This document shows positions 47,198 through 59,552 of a DNA stretch of 64,000 bases, one piece after another. A model generated the notes under the pieces. It made no database searches. It saw only the letters and a list, made by a program, of their open reading frames with translations, and had not been told where the DNA came from. The translations under genes and the position numbers were made by a program. Position 1 is the first letter of the stretch. Each line of letters opens with the position of its first letter. Source of the DNA: Dugong dugon (taxonomy: Eukaryota > Chordata > Mammalia > Sirenia > Dugongidae); NCBI GenBank assembly GCA_030035585.1, contig CM057461.1, positions 167,411,624 through 167,475,623 of the forward strand, in the 5' to 3' direction.

Positions 47198-50100
47198 ATG
47201 ACAGCAACAAACTCACATCTATCAATAATTACACTGAATGTAAATGGACTCAATGCACCCATAAAGAGACGGAGAGTGACAGAATGGATAAGAAACCAGG
47301 ATCCATCAATGTGCTGTCTACAGGAGACACACCTTAGAAAGAAAGATGTGAATTTATTAAAAGTCAAAGGTTGGAAAAAAATATATCAAGCTAACAACTA
47401 TCAAAAAAGATCAGGAGTGGCAATTCTAATCTCAGGTAAAATAGAATTTAAAACGAAATCTACCATAAAAGACAAAGAAAGACACTATATAATGATTAAG
47501 GGGACGATCCATCATGAAGCCATAACCATAATAAACATCTACGCACCCAATGACAGGGCTGCAAAATACATAAAACAAATTCTAACAACACTGAAAAGAG
47601 AAATTGACAGTTCCACAATAATAGTAGGAGACTTCAACACACCACTCTCACTAAAGGACAGAACAACTAAGAAGAAACTCAGCAAAATTACAGAAGACCT
47701 AAAGGGCATAATCAGCCAATTTGACCTCATAGACCTATATAGAACACTCCATCCAACCGCTGCAAAGTACACATTCTTTTCCAATGCACATGGAACGTTC
47801 TCCAGAATAGACCACATCTTAGGCCACAGAGGAATCCTCAACAAGATCCAAAACGTTCAGATAATTCAAAGTATCTTCTCTGACCACAATGCCATCAAGG
47901 TAGAAATTAACACTAGAAAGAGGAAGAAAAAAAATCAAACACAGGGAAACTGAATAATACTCTGCTTACACATCAATGGGTAATAAAAGAAATCAGAGAT
48001 GGAATCAAAAAATTCCTAGAATCAAGTGAGAATGAAAACACATCATACCAAAACCTTTGGGACACAGCAAAGGCAGTCCTCAGAGGACAATTTATAGCAA
48101 TAGATGCACATATCAAAAAAGAAGAAAGGGACAAAATCAAAACAGAACTCAAACAAATAGAAAGAGAACAGCAAAAAAAGCCCACAACCACTGGAAGAAA
48201 GGAAATAGTAAAGATCAGAGCAGAAATAAATGAAATAGAGAACAGAAAAACAGTAGAAAGAATCAACAAAACCAAAAGTTGGTTCTTTGAAAGAATCAAC
48301 CAAATCGACAAACCACTGGCCAGACTGACAAAAGAAAAACAGGAGAGGACACAAATAACCCAAATAAGAAATGAAATGGGGGACATTACAACAGACCGAA
48401 CCGAAATAAAAAGGATTATAACAGAATATTATGAAAAACTATACTCCAACAAATTTGAAAACCTAGAGGAAATGGATAAATTTCTAGAAACACACAGCCT
48501 ACCCAAACTACAACAAAGTGATGTTGAAAATCTGAACAGACCCATAACAAGAGAAAAGATTGAAAAACTACTCAAAAAACTCCCAACCAAAAAAAGCCCT
48601 GGCCCAGATGACTTCACTGGAGAATTCTACAAAACATTTACAGAAGAACTTGTACCAGTTCTACTCAAGCAATTTCAGAGCATAGAAGAGGAAGCAACAC
48701 TTCCAAATTCATTCTATGAAGCCAGCATAACGCTGATACCAAAACCAGGCAAAGATGTCACAAAAAAAGAAAATTACAGACCAATATCTCTCATGAATAT
48801 AGATGCAAAAATTCTCAACAAAATTCTAGCCAATAGAATTTCAGCATCATATCAAAAAAATAATACACCACGACCAAGTAGGATTCATACCAGGTATGCA
48901 AGGATGGTTCAACATTAGAAAATCAATCAACGTAATCCACCACATAAATAAAAGGAAAGAAAATAATCACATGATCATCTCAATTGACACAGAAAAGGCA
49001 TTTGACAAAGTCCAACACCCATTCCTGATAAAAACTCTCAATCAAATAAGTATAGAAGGGAAATTTCTCAACATAGTAAAGGGCATCTATGCAAAACCAA
49101 CAGCCAACATCATTCTTAATGGAGAGAGGCTGAAAACATTCCCCTTGAGAACAGGAACAAGACAAGGATGCCCTTTATCATCAGTCCTATTTAACACTGT
49201 GCTGGAAGTTAGCTAGAGCAGTAAGGCAAGAAAAAGAAAGAAATGGCATCCAAACTGGTAATGAAGAAGTTAAACTGTCCCTGTTTGCAGATGATATGAT
49301 ACTATACCTAGAAAACTCTAAAGACTCCGTGAGAAATCTACTGGAAGTAATAGAAAGATTCAGCAGAGTAGCAGGATACAAGATAAACATTCAAAAATCA
49401 GTTGGATTCCTATACACCAGTAAGGAGAATGATGAAAAGGAAATCAGGAAAACAATACCATTTTCAATAGCCCCTAAAAAGATAAAATACTTAGGAATAA
49501 GTCTGAACAGGGATGTAAAAGACCTATACAAAGAAAACTACAAAACACTGCTGCATGAAACCCAAAGGGATCTACATTAATGGAAAACCATACCATGCTG
49601 ATGGATAGGCAGACTCATCATTGTGAAAATGTCCATTCTACCCAAAGCAATTTACAAATACAATGTAATTCCGATCCAAATACCAACAACATTCTTCAAA
49701 GAGATGGAAAAACTAATCATTAACTTTATATGGAAAGGGAAGAAGCCCCGAATAAGTAAAGCACTACTGAAGAAGAAGAATAAAGTTGGAGGACTCACAC
49801 TACCTGACTTCAGAACCTACTATACAGCTACAGTAGTGAAGACAGCCTGGTACTGGTACAACAACAGATACATTGACCAATGGAACAGAATTGAGAACCC
49901 AGATGTAAATCCATCCACCTACGGTCGCCTGATCTTCGACAAGGGCCCAAAGTCCATCGAATTGGGAAAAGACAGTCTTTTTAACAAATGGTGCTGGCAA
50001 AACTGGATATCCATCTGCAAAAAAAAAAAAAAAAACAAAACAGGACCCGTACCTCACACCGTATACAAAAACTCCTTCAAAATGGATCAAAGACCTGAAT

Positions 50101-51021
50101 ATAAAGCCTAAAACTATAAAGTTCACAGACGAAAAAATAGGACCAACACTTCAGGCCTTAATACACGGCATTAACAGGATACACACCTTAACCATCAACG
50201 CACAAACCCCAATGGATAAGCTAGATAACTGGGATCTTCTACAAATCGAACACATATGCTCTTCAGTAGACTTCACCAGAAGAGTAAAAAGAGAACCTAC
50301 AGATTGGGAAAAAATTTTTGGACAGTATAAGTCAGACAAAGGTCTAATCTCCATAATCTACAAGAAAATCCAACACCTGTACAACAAAAAGAGAAAAAAT
50401 CCTATTAAAAAATGGGCAAAGGAAATGAACAGACACTTCACCAAAGAAGACATTCAAGAGGCCAACAGACACATGAGGAAATGCTCGCGATCACTAGCCA
50501 TTAGAGAAATGCAAATTAAAACCACAATGAGATACCATCTCACCCTGCCATTACTGGCACGAATTAAAAACACTGGAAATAACAAATGTTGGAGGGGCTG
50601 CAGGGAGATCTGACCTCTTCTGCACTGCTGGTGGGAATGCAAAATGATACAACCATTTTGGAAAATGTTACGGCGCTTCCTCAGAAAGATTGAAATAGAC
50701 ATACTGTTCGATCCAGCAATGCCACTTCTAGGAATATATCCTAGAGAAATAAGAGTCGTCACTCGAATAGACATATGCACACCTATGTTCATGGCAACAT
50801 TGTTCACAATAGCAAAACGATGGAAACAACGTAGATGCCCTTCAACAGATGAATGGATAAACAAACTATGGTACATACATCTAATGGAGTACTGTGCAGT
50901 GAAAAAGAAGAACGATGAATCTGTGAACCATCACATATCATTGGTGAAACTGGAGGGCATTATGCTGAGTGAAATAAGTCAATCACAAACGGACAAATAT
51001 TGTATGAGACCTCTATTGTAA
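47198..51021 (+). pseudogene. L1 ORF2 (endonuclease/reverse transcriptase), broken but full length
   Basis: Starts MTATNSHLSIITLNVNGLNA and ends MRPLL. The APE endonuclease is open for 251 codons (47198-47953), with LQETHLRKKDVNLLKVKG, NIYAPN, GDFNTPLS and SDHNAI. The RT region shows [18 protein letters not shown] (from about 48589), [12 protein letters not shown] (about 48990), [12 protein letters not shown] (49150) and the catalytic FADDMILY (49284). The knuckle is CWRGCREI, then a stop, then [10 protein letters not shown] (50588-50640). Frame changes near 47950-48376, 48890, 49215 and 49590 break it. A copied RT core is visible, but no full protein can be made. Confidence 0.93.
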
Positions 51022-52190
51022 AAACCCATGATAAAGTTCACACACAAAATGTAACAATCTTTGTTGGTTACCAGGGATGGGAGGGGTGGGGGTAATACTA
51101 AATAGGCAATAGATAAGTGGTATCTTGGGTGAAGGGTGGGACAGTACACAATACAGGAGAAACTAGCACAACTTGTACTAGGAAAGGTCATGGAAGCCCT
51201 ATAGACACATCCAAACTCCCTGAGGGATTGAATTGCTGGGCGGAGTGCTCTGGGAACCATGGTCTTGGGGAACATCTAGCTCAATTGGCATGACACAGCT
51301 TATAAAGACAATGCCTATATTCTACTTTGATGAGTAGTGTCTGAGGTCTTAAAAGCCTGTGAGCGGTCATGTAAGATACTCCACTGGTCTCACCCCTTCG
51401 GGAGCAAGAGAGAATGAAGAGAACAGGATACAAGGAAAAGATTAGTCGGAAGGACTAATTGTCCATAGCTACCAAGGCCTCTACCGGACTGAGTCCAGTA
51501 CAGCTAGATGGTGCCCGGCTACCACCACTGACTGCTCTGACCAGGATCACAATAGAGGGTTCTGGACAGAGCTGGAGAAGGATGTAGAACATAATTCTAA
51601 CTCACAAAAAAAAAAAAAAGACCAGATTTACTGGCCTAAAGGAGACTGGAGAAAGTCCGAGAGTATGGCCCCCAGACACCCTTTTAGCTCAGTGGTGAAA
51701 TTACCTCTGAGGTTCACTGTTCAGCCTGGGAGTGGACAGCCCCGTAAAACCAAATGAGACTAACGAGGTACAGGAGTCCAGTGACAAGGGCCAGAAGGCA
51801 GAAGGGGACAAGGAAGCTGGTGATAGGGAACCCAAGGTTGACTAAAGATATTGTTGATGTGTTGTGAGATTGTTAACCATTGTCATAGGGAACATTTGTA
51901 GTAACTGTTAAATGAGAAACTATTTTATTCTGTAAGCCTTCATCTTAAGTGAGAATAACAGCACAATTGGAAGAGCGTAGTGAATGTCACTGAACTGGGC
52001 ATGTAGAAATTTTTGAAATGGTGTATCTTTGGCTATGTGTATTTTCACCAAAAAAAAAAGGTTGAGAAGTTAGAGGGTTGACATGTTGGGGGTTGTTAAC
52101 CAATGTCAGAAAACAATATGTGAACTACTGTTTGATCAGAAACTATTTGTTCTTTAAGCCTTCACCTGAAGTACAATAAAAAAAAAAAAA
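51022..52190 (+). repeat. L1 3'UTR with duplicated tail module and poly-A
   Basis: It carries the antisense counterpart of 16.5-17.4 kb (tagatggtgcccggctacca, then gtggacagccccgtaaaacc). Two tail modules lie at about 51847-51940 and 52070-52178, separated by an old-L1-like piece (tgaatgtcactgaactgggc). Poly-A follows a gtacaataaa signal-like end at 52171-52190. Confidence 0.85.
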
Positions 52191-52283
52191 GGTACTGATA
52201 ATTTATTTGTCAAACCACATACAAAGCTTAAAATTGAAAATACCCATGTCATTTTCATTATATACATCCAAAACAAAAAAAAA
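52191..52283 (+). other. Apparent L1 3'-transduced segment with second A tail
   Basis: Eighty bases (ggtactgataatttatttgt ... tatacatccaaaac) lie between the first poly-A and an A-rich tail ending at 52283, just inside the downstream copy of the target-site duplication. They are absent from the tails at 16.16 and 30.98 kb. The simplest reading is read-through of the L1 poly-A at the source locus. Confidence 0.7.
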
Positions 52284-52295
52284 GTCTCTCATACC

Positions 52296-53300
52296 GAAAA
52301 ATTTTTGAAATTCATGTTTTAATTAAACACATTTGCAATTTTTGTTACTTTCAGACTCCTTAATATTTGATTTTCCAAATTGAACTTGGGTTTTAAGATT
52401 ATACTGTATTTAATCCTTGAAGATTTGTTTAAGGCTTATCCTTTTATGCGTTTAACTCAGTCTTAGAATTATAAGAAAAGGAAATGTCCGTATTCCTGGA
52501 AAGAATTAGAGTGTGCTGTGATGATGTGGCCAGTAAATTTAAAAATAATTAAAACTATCCTTTATTAAAAAACACAAGACCAAAACTCTTTATAGATATC
52601 TGGAACTTCTTTTCTCAAATAAGTTTAGGTTAATTCCAGGATGAAAAATGAAACTTTAAATTTCTTTATATAAAGCAAATTGCTGAGATTACGGTTACTT
52701 TATAAACCTGAATGAAAATATGATATGGGGTGATTAACATTATTGTAAAAAATTAGTTGATATATGAACTAGGAATTGAAATGTATGCCTTGATGTTTAA
52801 ATTTTTTTCTTCTTGTTTAAAAAAGGCAATATACAATATTATCAAGATTTGTTTCATGAAATATAATTAAAAATTTTCCTTGGAATTATTGATCCTGTTA
52901 CTTTGAGATTATTTTTGTTTAACATTATACATCACAAGCCGTCAACTACCTTCCCTGTGGCCTAACCTATACAGATTCTGGTTTCACCTCTGTTAGATGG
53001 GAGGGGTTGTTCTAGGTAGTCTTATGAACCTGTGAGTTCTTACCAGCCTTTAGACTTGTAGATCTGCTAGTCAAGGCCTGAAATTCTCAATTTTTTGAGG
53101 GAGGAGGTTGTTTTAGGTTGAGAAAGCCATTTAAAAATGTTCTAAGTAATATAAATTCTTCAGGGTTTTATTTATTTTTTCCAGAGTAATTATTTTACTA
53201 TGGAGCTAGATCTTTTTTCTTAAATTTGTTTATAAATTAGTGGATTGTCAGGTTACATAGCAAAGTACTGGAATGACTGATAAATTGGGAAAGTTAAAGT
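52296..53300. other. Unassigned intronic sequence
   Basis: AT-rich DNA, no recognised repeat or exon. Confidence 0.5.
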
Positions 53301-53635
53301 ACACCCACACCTCACTTATTGACACGGTTAGGTTCCAAAGATCAGGTCATTACGTGAAAACCTGCGTTATACAAAAATAGAGGATAACTATATCAGTAAT
53401 AACTGCCAAATTACATTGTTACATAAGTGCGAAACCACCGAGACTATGGTCCAGACAAGTTGACACATAACGTTAACCACAACAGCCAGCATTGACCTTG
53501 CCCCACACCTTAACATTCATTACTACCAGATACATGTTGTTAATGCACAGAATAGTCGAATAGTAGATATTTTAATTACTGCAGTAAATGTGAAATGTCA
53601 GATAACATGATAGCTGATGAGTGAAGAGTAGCTGT
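53301..53635. mobile_element. Possible TA-flanked DNA transposon (Tigger/mariner-like), with an MLT2-like LTR scrap
   Basis: The ends cacccacacctcacttattg (53302) and the complement of gatgagtgaagagtagctg (near 53634) match imperfectly (about 16 of 24), and both are flanked by TA. Inside, 53432-53490 (gacaagttgacacataacgt) resembles an MLT2 LTR edge. The DNA-transposon reading is tentative. Confidence 0.4.
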
Positions 53636-53636
53636 A

Positions 53637-55353
53637 TGGTGTTTTGCTTATGAACTTTTTGCTTGGAGATGCATAGTAATTGTGACATCATGCTGGTCTT
53701 TGCAGTCCATTATTCCTTTGATACAGCAGAGATTTCTTTTTTCAACTTTGTTTTACTGTGGGTTGAAAGCCCTAAAGAGTTTGAGTTCTAGATGCTGTAG
53801 TTCTTAGAAATGGAAGAGATCTTTGGAATCAGACAGTTCTCATCTTTCCTTATCCTATAGTATCCTTGATGTATCCCCATCTAGGCTTTACTTGACTGCT
53901 TACCAGGACAGAGCACTCACTGTTTCATCATATAACTCATTCTATTCTTAGATAGCTCTATTTGAAATGTTTTTCTTACATTAAGCTTAAATCTACCTCC
54001 CTATCATCTGTGTAACCTTTCTGGAACAGCACAGAACAAACCAAATCTTTCTTCTATGTGGAGTCTCAAATGGTCATTTAATTTTTATAAATTCATCAGA
54101 AAATTTCAAACAAAGAAAAAAGGAGGAGGTAAGAATTTGAATAGTGTAGGTGATCTAACTTAGATGAGCAATGAGCATTTATCCCAGAGCAAGCAAGAAA
54201 TGGAAAACCCTGCTATTACCTCATTTGTCTCAGTTCTCATGTGCTTCTGGTAATGTAAGTCTACCTTGGGCCTGAACATGATTCTAAGTATTTAAGATAA
54301 GAATTTTTCACAGAAAATGGTCTCCGACATAATCCAGCTACTTCATTTGGTACCTCAACTGCAATGACAATGGATGACATGCTTTAATCCTGGATAAAAA
54401 AACAAGTAGTAGTGGACATATTGAGAGGAGGTACGTTGGCCTCCAATATGATGTTTCCTTAAGGAATTTTCCAGGATAAATTTAACAATAAGTGATTTTG
54501 CTTTACTTCAGTTAAAATTGTGGATATGTGAAAAAAAAATTTTTTAGGATCTGACCATTTTGGCAGTATGTATTTTGAAGATATATTATTGGGTCATAGA
54601 GATTTAGAATTGCTTTCTTCCTGTAAGATTGACTTTTTTATCATCATGAAATGTCCTTTCTCTTTAGTAATACTTCTTCCCTTAAAGTTTTTATCTGATA
54701 TTAGTCTGACTGTACCAGCTTTCTTTGATAGAATCATAAATCTTTAGAGCTGGAAGTGACTTGAGGGATGAACTCATTCACCTTTATTTTGTTTATAATT
54801 TTAGGATTATTATTCTGTTTTTGAAATCCCCAGGTGTTACATTCAACCTGGTAGAAGTCCCTTGGCCCCATGCTGGTTCTCCTGGATTCTTTGGAAACAT
54901 GTTTGATTGAAATGGTATCAGCCCATATTCTTCTCCTAAGCTTTTCTCTTCAAGCTGGCACTTGATTGATCTGTTTCAGGAAGGTGATGGCATGTTCTCA
55001 AGGCCTCCCTCCCACCCTCTGCATCTTTTCTCCAAATGACGAATCAGGGCTGTCCTGCAATAAGCTTGATATTTATTACTGCCTTTTCTTGCTTCCTTTC
55101 AAGTATCAGTACTTCTCTCCTAGGCTTTGCTCAGGCTTCATTTTCCAGAACTCTTTCACTTCCCTACACTGCTTCATGACGGGCTGCTGAGACTCCTGTT
55201 CCCTGCTGCCTCAAACTGTCTCCTGACATGCTCTGGCTACTATCTCCTTCCTGGGTTTGTTTTGGGGCATCTGGTTCTCTTTTGGTCTTGGGTAGAAGGA
55301 AGAATAACCCCAGAGAGTTATGATAGAAGTAGTTAAGTTTTATGTGCATGTTG
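53637..55353. other. Mostly unassigned intronic sequence with old repeat scraps
   Basis: About 53800-54060 (attctattcttagatagctc, ttacattaagcttaaatcta) and 54725-54790 (aatctttagagctggaagtg) read like old mammal-wide repeats that I cannot name. The rest is unassigned. Confidence 0.4.
54585..54725 (-). mobile_element. Old L1 ORF2 fragment
   Basis: Antisense text of the old L1 endonuclease region: catcatgaaatgtcctttct, then tttatctgatattagtctga and accagctttctttgat, parallel to 1714-1803 of the young L1. Strongly diverged. Confidence 0.65.
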
Positions 55354-56611
55354 TTGTTAGGTGCCGTTGAGTGGGTTCGGACTCATAGCGACCCTATGTA
55401 CCATAGAACGAAACACTGCCTAGTCCCGCAGCATGCTCACAGTCATTGTTATGCTTGAGCCCACTGTTGCAGCCACTGTGTCAATCCATCTTGCTGCGGG
55501 TCTTCATTTTTTCAGTGACATTCTACTTTACGAAGCATGATGTCCTTTTCCAGGGACTGATCCCTTCTGGCAACATGTCGGAAGTATGTAAGATGCAGTC
55601 TCGCCATCCTTGCTGGTTATACTTCTGGTTATACTTCTTCCAAGACAGATTTGTTCCTTCTTTTGGCAGTCCACAGTATGTTCAATATTCTTCGCCAACA
55701 CCATAATTCAAAGGCGTCAGTTCTTCTTCGGTTTTCCTTATCCATTGTCCAGCTTTTGCATGCGTATGATGCGATTGAAAATATCGTGGCTTGGGTCAGG
55801 GGCACCTTAGTCTTCAAGATGATATCTTTGCTTTTGAACACTTTAAAGAGGTCTTTTGCAGCAGATTTTCGCAATGCAATGCGTATTTTGATTTTTTAAC
55901 TGCTGCTTCCATGGGTGTTGATTGTGGATCCAGGTAAAATGAAATCCTTGACAATTTCAATCTTTTCTCTGTTTGTCATGATGTTGCTTATTGGTCTAGT
56001 TGTGAGGGTTTTTGTTTTCTTTATGTTGAGGTGTAATCCATACTGAAGACTCAGGTATTTGATCTTCATCAGTAAGTACTTCAAGTCCTCTTCACTTTCA
56101 GCAAGCAAGGTTGTGTCATCTGCATAACGCAGGTTGTTAATGAGACTTCCTCCAATCCTGATGCCACATTCGTCTTCATATAGTCCAGCTTCTTGGATTA
56201 TTTGCTCAGCATACAGATTGAATACATATAGTGAAAGAATGCAATGCCGACACACACCTTTCCTGACTCCAAACCACGCAGTATCCCCTTGTTTGATCTG
56301 AACAACTGCCTCTTGATCTATGTACAGGTTCCTTATGAGCACAATTAAGTGTTCTGTAATTCCATTCTTCACAGTGTTATCCATAATTTATTATGATCCA
56401 CACAGTCGAATGACTTAGCATAGTCAATAAAACACAAGTAAACATCTTTCTGCTATTCTCTGCTTTCAACCAGGATCCATCTGACATCAGCAATGATATC
56501 CCTGGTTCTCTGTCCTCTTCTGAATGTGGCCTGAATTTTTGGTAGTTCCCTGTCAACATACTGTTGCAGCTGCTTTTGAATGATCTTCAGGAAAATTTTA
56601 CTTGTGTGTCT
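55354..56611 (-). mobile_element. RTE LINE, 5'-truncated, minus strand
   Basis: From the tail at the left (ttgttgttaggtgccgttga, gactcatagcgaccctatgt) through RT coding text on the minus strand. This includes VCRHCILSLYVFNLYAEQII and the catalytic LRYADDTTLLAESEEDL (YADD at 56126-56115). The open pieces are 162 and 81 codons, broken by stops and frame changes. The 5' edge meets the 5' end of the next RTE copy head to head at about 56611. Confidence 0.92.
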
Positions 56612-59552
56612 GTCAGATTGTCATACTGTGGGGGCTTGCATGTTGCTGTGATGCTGGAAGCTGCCGCTGGTATTCAGATACCAGCAGGGTCACCCATGGC
56701 GGACGGGTTTCAGCTGAGCTTCCAGACTAAGACAGACTAGGAAGAAGGGCCCGGCAGTCTACTTCTGAGAAGAATTAGCTGGTGAAAATCTTATGAATAG
56801 CAGTGGAACACTGTCTAATATAGTGCCGGAAGATGAGCCCCCCACGTTGGAAGGCACTCAAAAGATGACTGGGGAAGATCTGCCTCCTCAAGGTAGAGTC
56901 GACCTTAATGACATGGGTGGAGTCAAGCTTTCGGGACCTTCATTTGCTGATGTGGCATGACTCAAAATGAGAAGAAACAGCTGCAAACATCCATTTATAA
57001 TTGGAACGTGGAATGTAAGAAGTATGAATCTAGGAAAATTGGAAATCATCAAAAATGAAGTGGAATGCATAGACATCGATTTCCTAGGCATTAGTGAGCT
57101 GAAATGAACTGGTATTGGCCATTTTGAATCAGACAGTCATGTGGTCTGCTATGCCAGGAATGACAACTTGAAGAGGAATGGTGTTGCCTTCATTGTCGAA
57201 AAGAACATTTCAAGATCTATCCTGATGTACAGTGCTGTCAGTGATAGGATAATATCCATACGCCTACAAGGAAGACGAGTTAATATGACTATTATTCAAA
57301 TTTACGCACCAACCACTAAGGCCAAGATGAAGAAATTGAAGATTTTTACCAGCTTCTGCAGTCTAAAATTGATTGAACATGCAATCAGGATGTATTGATA
57401 ATTACAGGTGATTGGAATGTGAAAGTTGGAAACAAAGAAGAAGGATTGGTAGTTGGAAAATATGGCCTTGCTGATAGAAACGATGCCAGAGATCACATGA
57501 CAGAATTTTGTAAGACCAACGACTTCCTTATTGCAAATACCTTTTTATTTTATGTGCGTACAGCTTTCATAATTCTCTATGCAACTTCTGATGCCTCAAG
57601 CTCACTCTCTGCTCTTAGCAGGAGGATGATTTTCCACTTCTTCCCAAACACTTAATTCCATAATTTTAGAAATTATGTTATCTAGGATTCCCCACTTGCT
57701 TCTCTCACTTGTGAAGCACTGAGCACATTTATGCAAAGACTTCAGGGCTTCCATCGTCATCCCCTCGTGAACAGAAGATTTCAAAGGGCAGCTCGAGAAG
57801 GAAAGGAAAGTATTACAATGAAATGTGCAAAGGCCTAGAGTTAGAAAAACAAAAGGGAAGAACAGGCGCTGCATTTTTCAAGCTGAAAGAAGAAAAAAAT
57901 CTAAGCCTCAAGTTGCAGTATTGAAGGATTCTACGGAGAAAATAATTAAACGACGCAGGAAGCATCCAAAGAAGATGGAAGAAATACACAGAGTCACTGT
58001 ACCAAAAAGAATTGGTCGATGTTCAACCATTGCAGGAGGTAGCATATAATCAAGAACTGATGGTACTGATGGAAGAAGTCCAAGCTGCACTGAAGGCACT
58101 GGTGAAAAACAAGACTCCAGGATTTGAAGGAATACCAATTGAGATGTTTCACCAAATGGACATAGTGATGGAAGTACTCACTAATCTATGCCAAGAAATT
58201 TGGAAGACAGCTGCCTGGCCATCCAACTGGAAGAGATCCATATTTTGCTCATTCCAAAGAAAGGTGATCTAACTGATGTGGAAATTATCAAGCAATATCA
58301 TAAATCTCAAACAAGTAAAATGTTGTTGAAGATCGGTCAAAAGCGATTGTAGCAGTACATCAACAGGGAACTGCCAGAAATTCAAGCCAGATTTAGAAGC
58401 GGACGTGGAATGAGGGATATCATTGCTGATGTCAGCTGGATCTTGGCTGAAAGCAGAGGATACCAGAAAGATGCTTACTTGTATTTTGTTGACTATGCAA
58501 AGGCATTCAACTGTGTGGATCATAACAAATTATGGATAACATTGTGAAGAATGGGAATTCCAGAACACTTAATTGTCCTCATTAGGAACCTGTACATAGA
58601 CCAAAAGGCAGTAGTTCAAACAGAACAAGGGAATACTGTATGGTTTAAAATCAGGAAAGGTGTGTGTCAGGGTTGTATCCTTTTACCATACTTATTCAAT
58701 CTCTATGCTGAGCAAATAATCCCAGAAGCTGGACTGTATAAAGAAGAATGGGGCATCAGGAGTGAAGGAAGATGCATTAACAACCTGTGATATACAAAAT
58801 GACACAACCTTGCTTGCTGAAAGTGAAGCTGACTTGAAGCACTTACTGATGAAGCTCAAAGCCTGCAGCCTTCAGTATGGATTACACCTCAACATAAAGA
58901 AAACAAAATCCTCACACCTTGATCAACAAGCAGCATCATAGTAAATGGAGAAAATATTGAAGTTGTCAAGGATTTCATTTTACTTAGACCCACAGTAAAC
59001 GCCCATGGAAGCAGCAGTCAAGAAGTCAAATGAAACAAATCTGCAGAAATCATCTTTAAAGTGTTAAAAAGCAAAGATGTCACTTTAATGACTAAGATGA
59101 GCATGACCCAAGCCATAGTGTTTTTGGTCACTTCATACGTATGTGAATGCTGGATGGTGAATGAGGAAGACCGAAGAAGAATTGATGCCTTTGAATTATG
59201 GTGCTGGTGAAGAATATTGAATATACCATGGACTGCCAGAAGAATGAAGAAATCTCTCTTGGAAGAAGTACAGCCCGTATGTCCCTCAGCAGCAAGGATG
59301 GCAAGACTTTATCTCACATACTTTGGACACATTATCAGAAAGGACCAGTCCCTTGAGAAGGACATCATGCTTGGTAAAGTAGAGGATTAGTGAAACAGAG
59401 GGAGACCCTTAATGAGATGAATTCACATAGTGGCTGCAACAGTGGGCTCAAGCATTACAATGATTAAGAGGATGGCGCAAAATGGGGCAGTGTTTTGTTC
59501 TGTTGTACATAGAGTCGCTGTGAGTCAGAACGACTCAATGGCACCTAACAAT
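56612..59552 (+). mobile_element. RTE LINE, near full length, with foreign insert
   Basis: Starts with an RTE 5' region (ctgtcagattgtcatactgt) and carries the APE endonuclease (TWNVRSMNLGKLEII, ISELK, QIYAPT at 57004-57330) and the reverse transcriptase (58090-58800). It ends in gtacatagagtcgctgtgag and cacctaacaata. The endonuclease has a stop at the Trp after ISELK. RT motif A reads KAFNCVDH instead of KAFDCVDH, and the YADD box near 58790 is lost. Part of the middle is replaced by the insert at 57546-57768. Confidence 0.9.
57546..57768 (-). other. Foreign insert in the RTE with an open antisense frame
   Basis: Between the RTE text gcaaatacct (57540) and gaacagaagatttc (57770), several hundred bases of expected RTE sequence are replaced by about 223 bases unlike RTE. 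On the minus strand a frame is open across it (57874-57602) and reads HKCAQCFTSERSKWGILDNI, then ISKIMELSVWEEVENHPPAK, ending SRE and a stop. I do not recognise the protein. It could be a captured exon, a processed pseudogene scrap or chance. A donor-like gtgagc follows AGAGA. Confidence 0.5.

Larger units (their letters stand above)
43844..52295 (+). mobile_element. Full-length L1 LINE with target-site duplication and 3' transduction
   Basis: The whole unit runs from aaaaggctctcatacc (43844-43859) to aaaagtctctcatacc (52280-52295), a 16-base duplication with one mismatch. Inside are a 5'UTR (43860-45726), ORF1 (45727-46803), a spacer, ORF2 (47198-51021), a 3'UTR and a poly-A (52178-52190), then a further 80 bases and a second A-rich tail. 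All L1 parts are present, about 8.3 kb. Both ORFs carry stops and frame changes, so it is not autonomous. It lies in the same orientation as the inferred host gene. Confidence 0.95.

Noticed and set aside
58551-58790. A separate small reverse-transcriptase gene
   Set aside because: It is one of many pieces of a single broken RTE.
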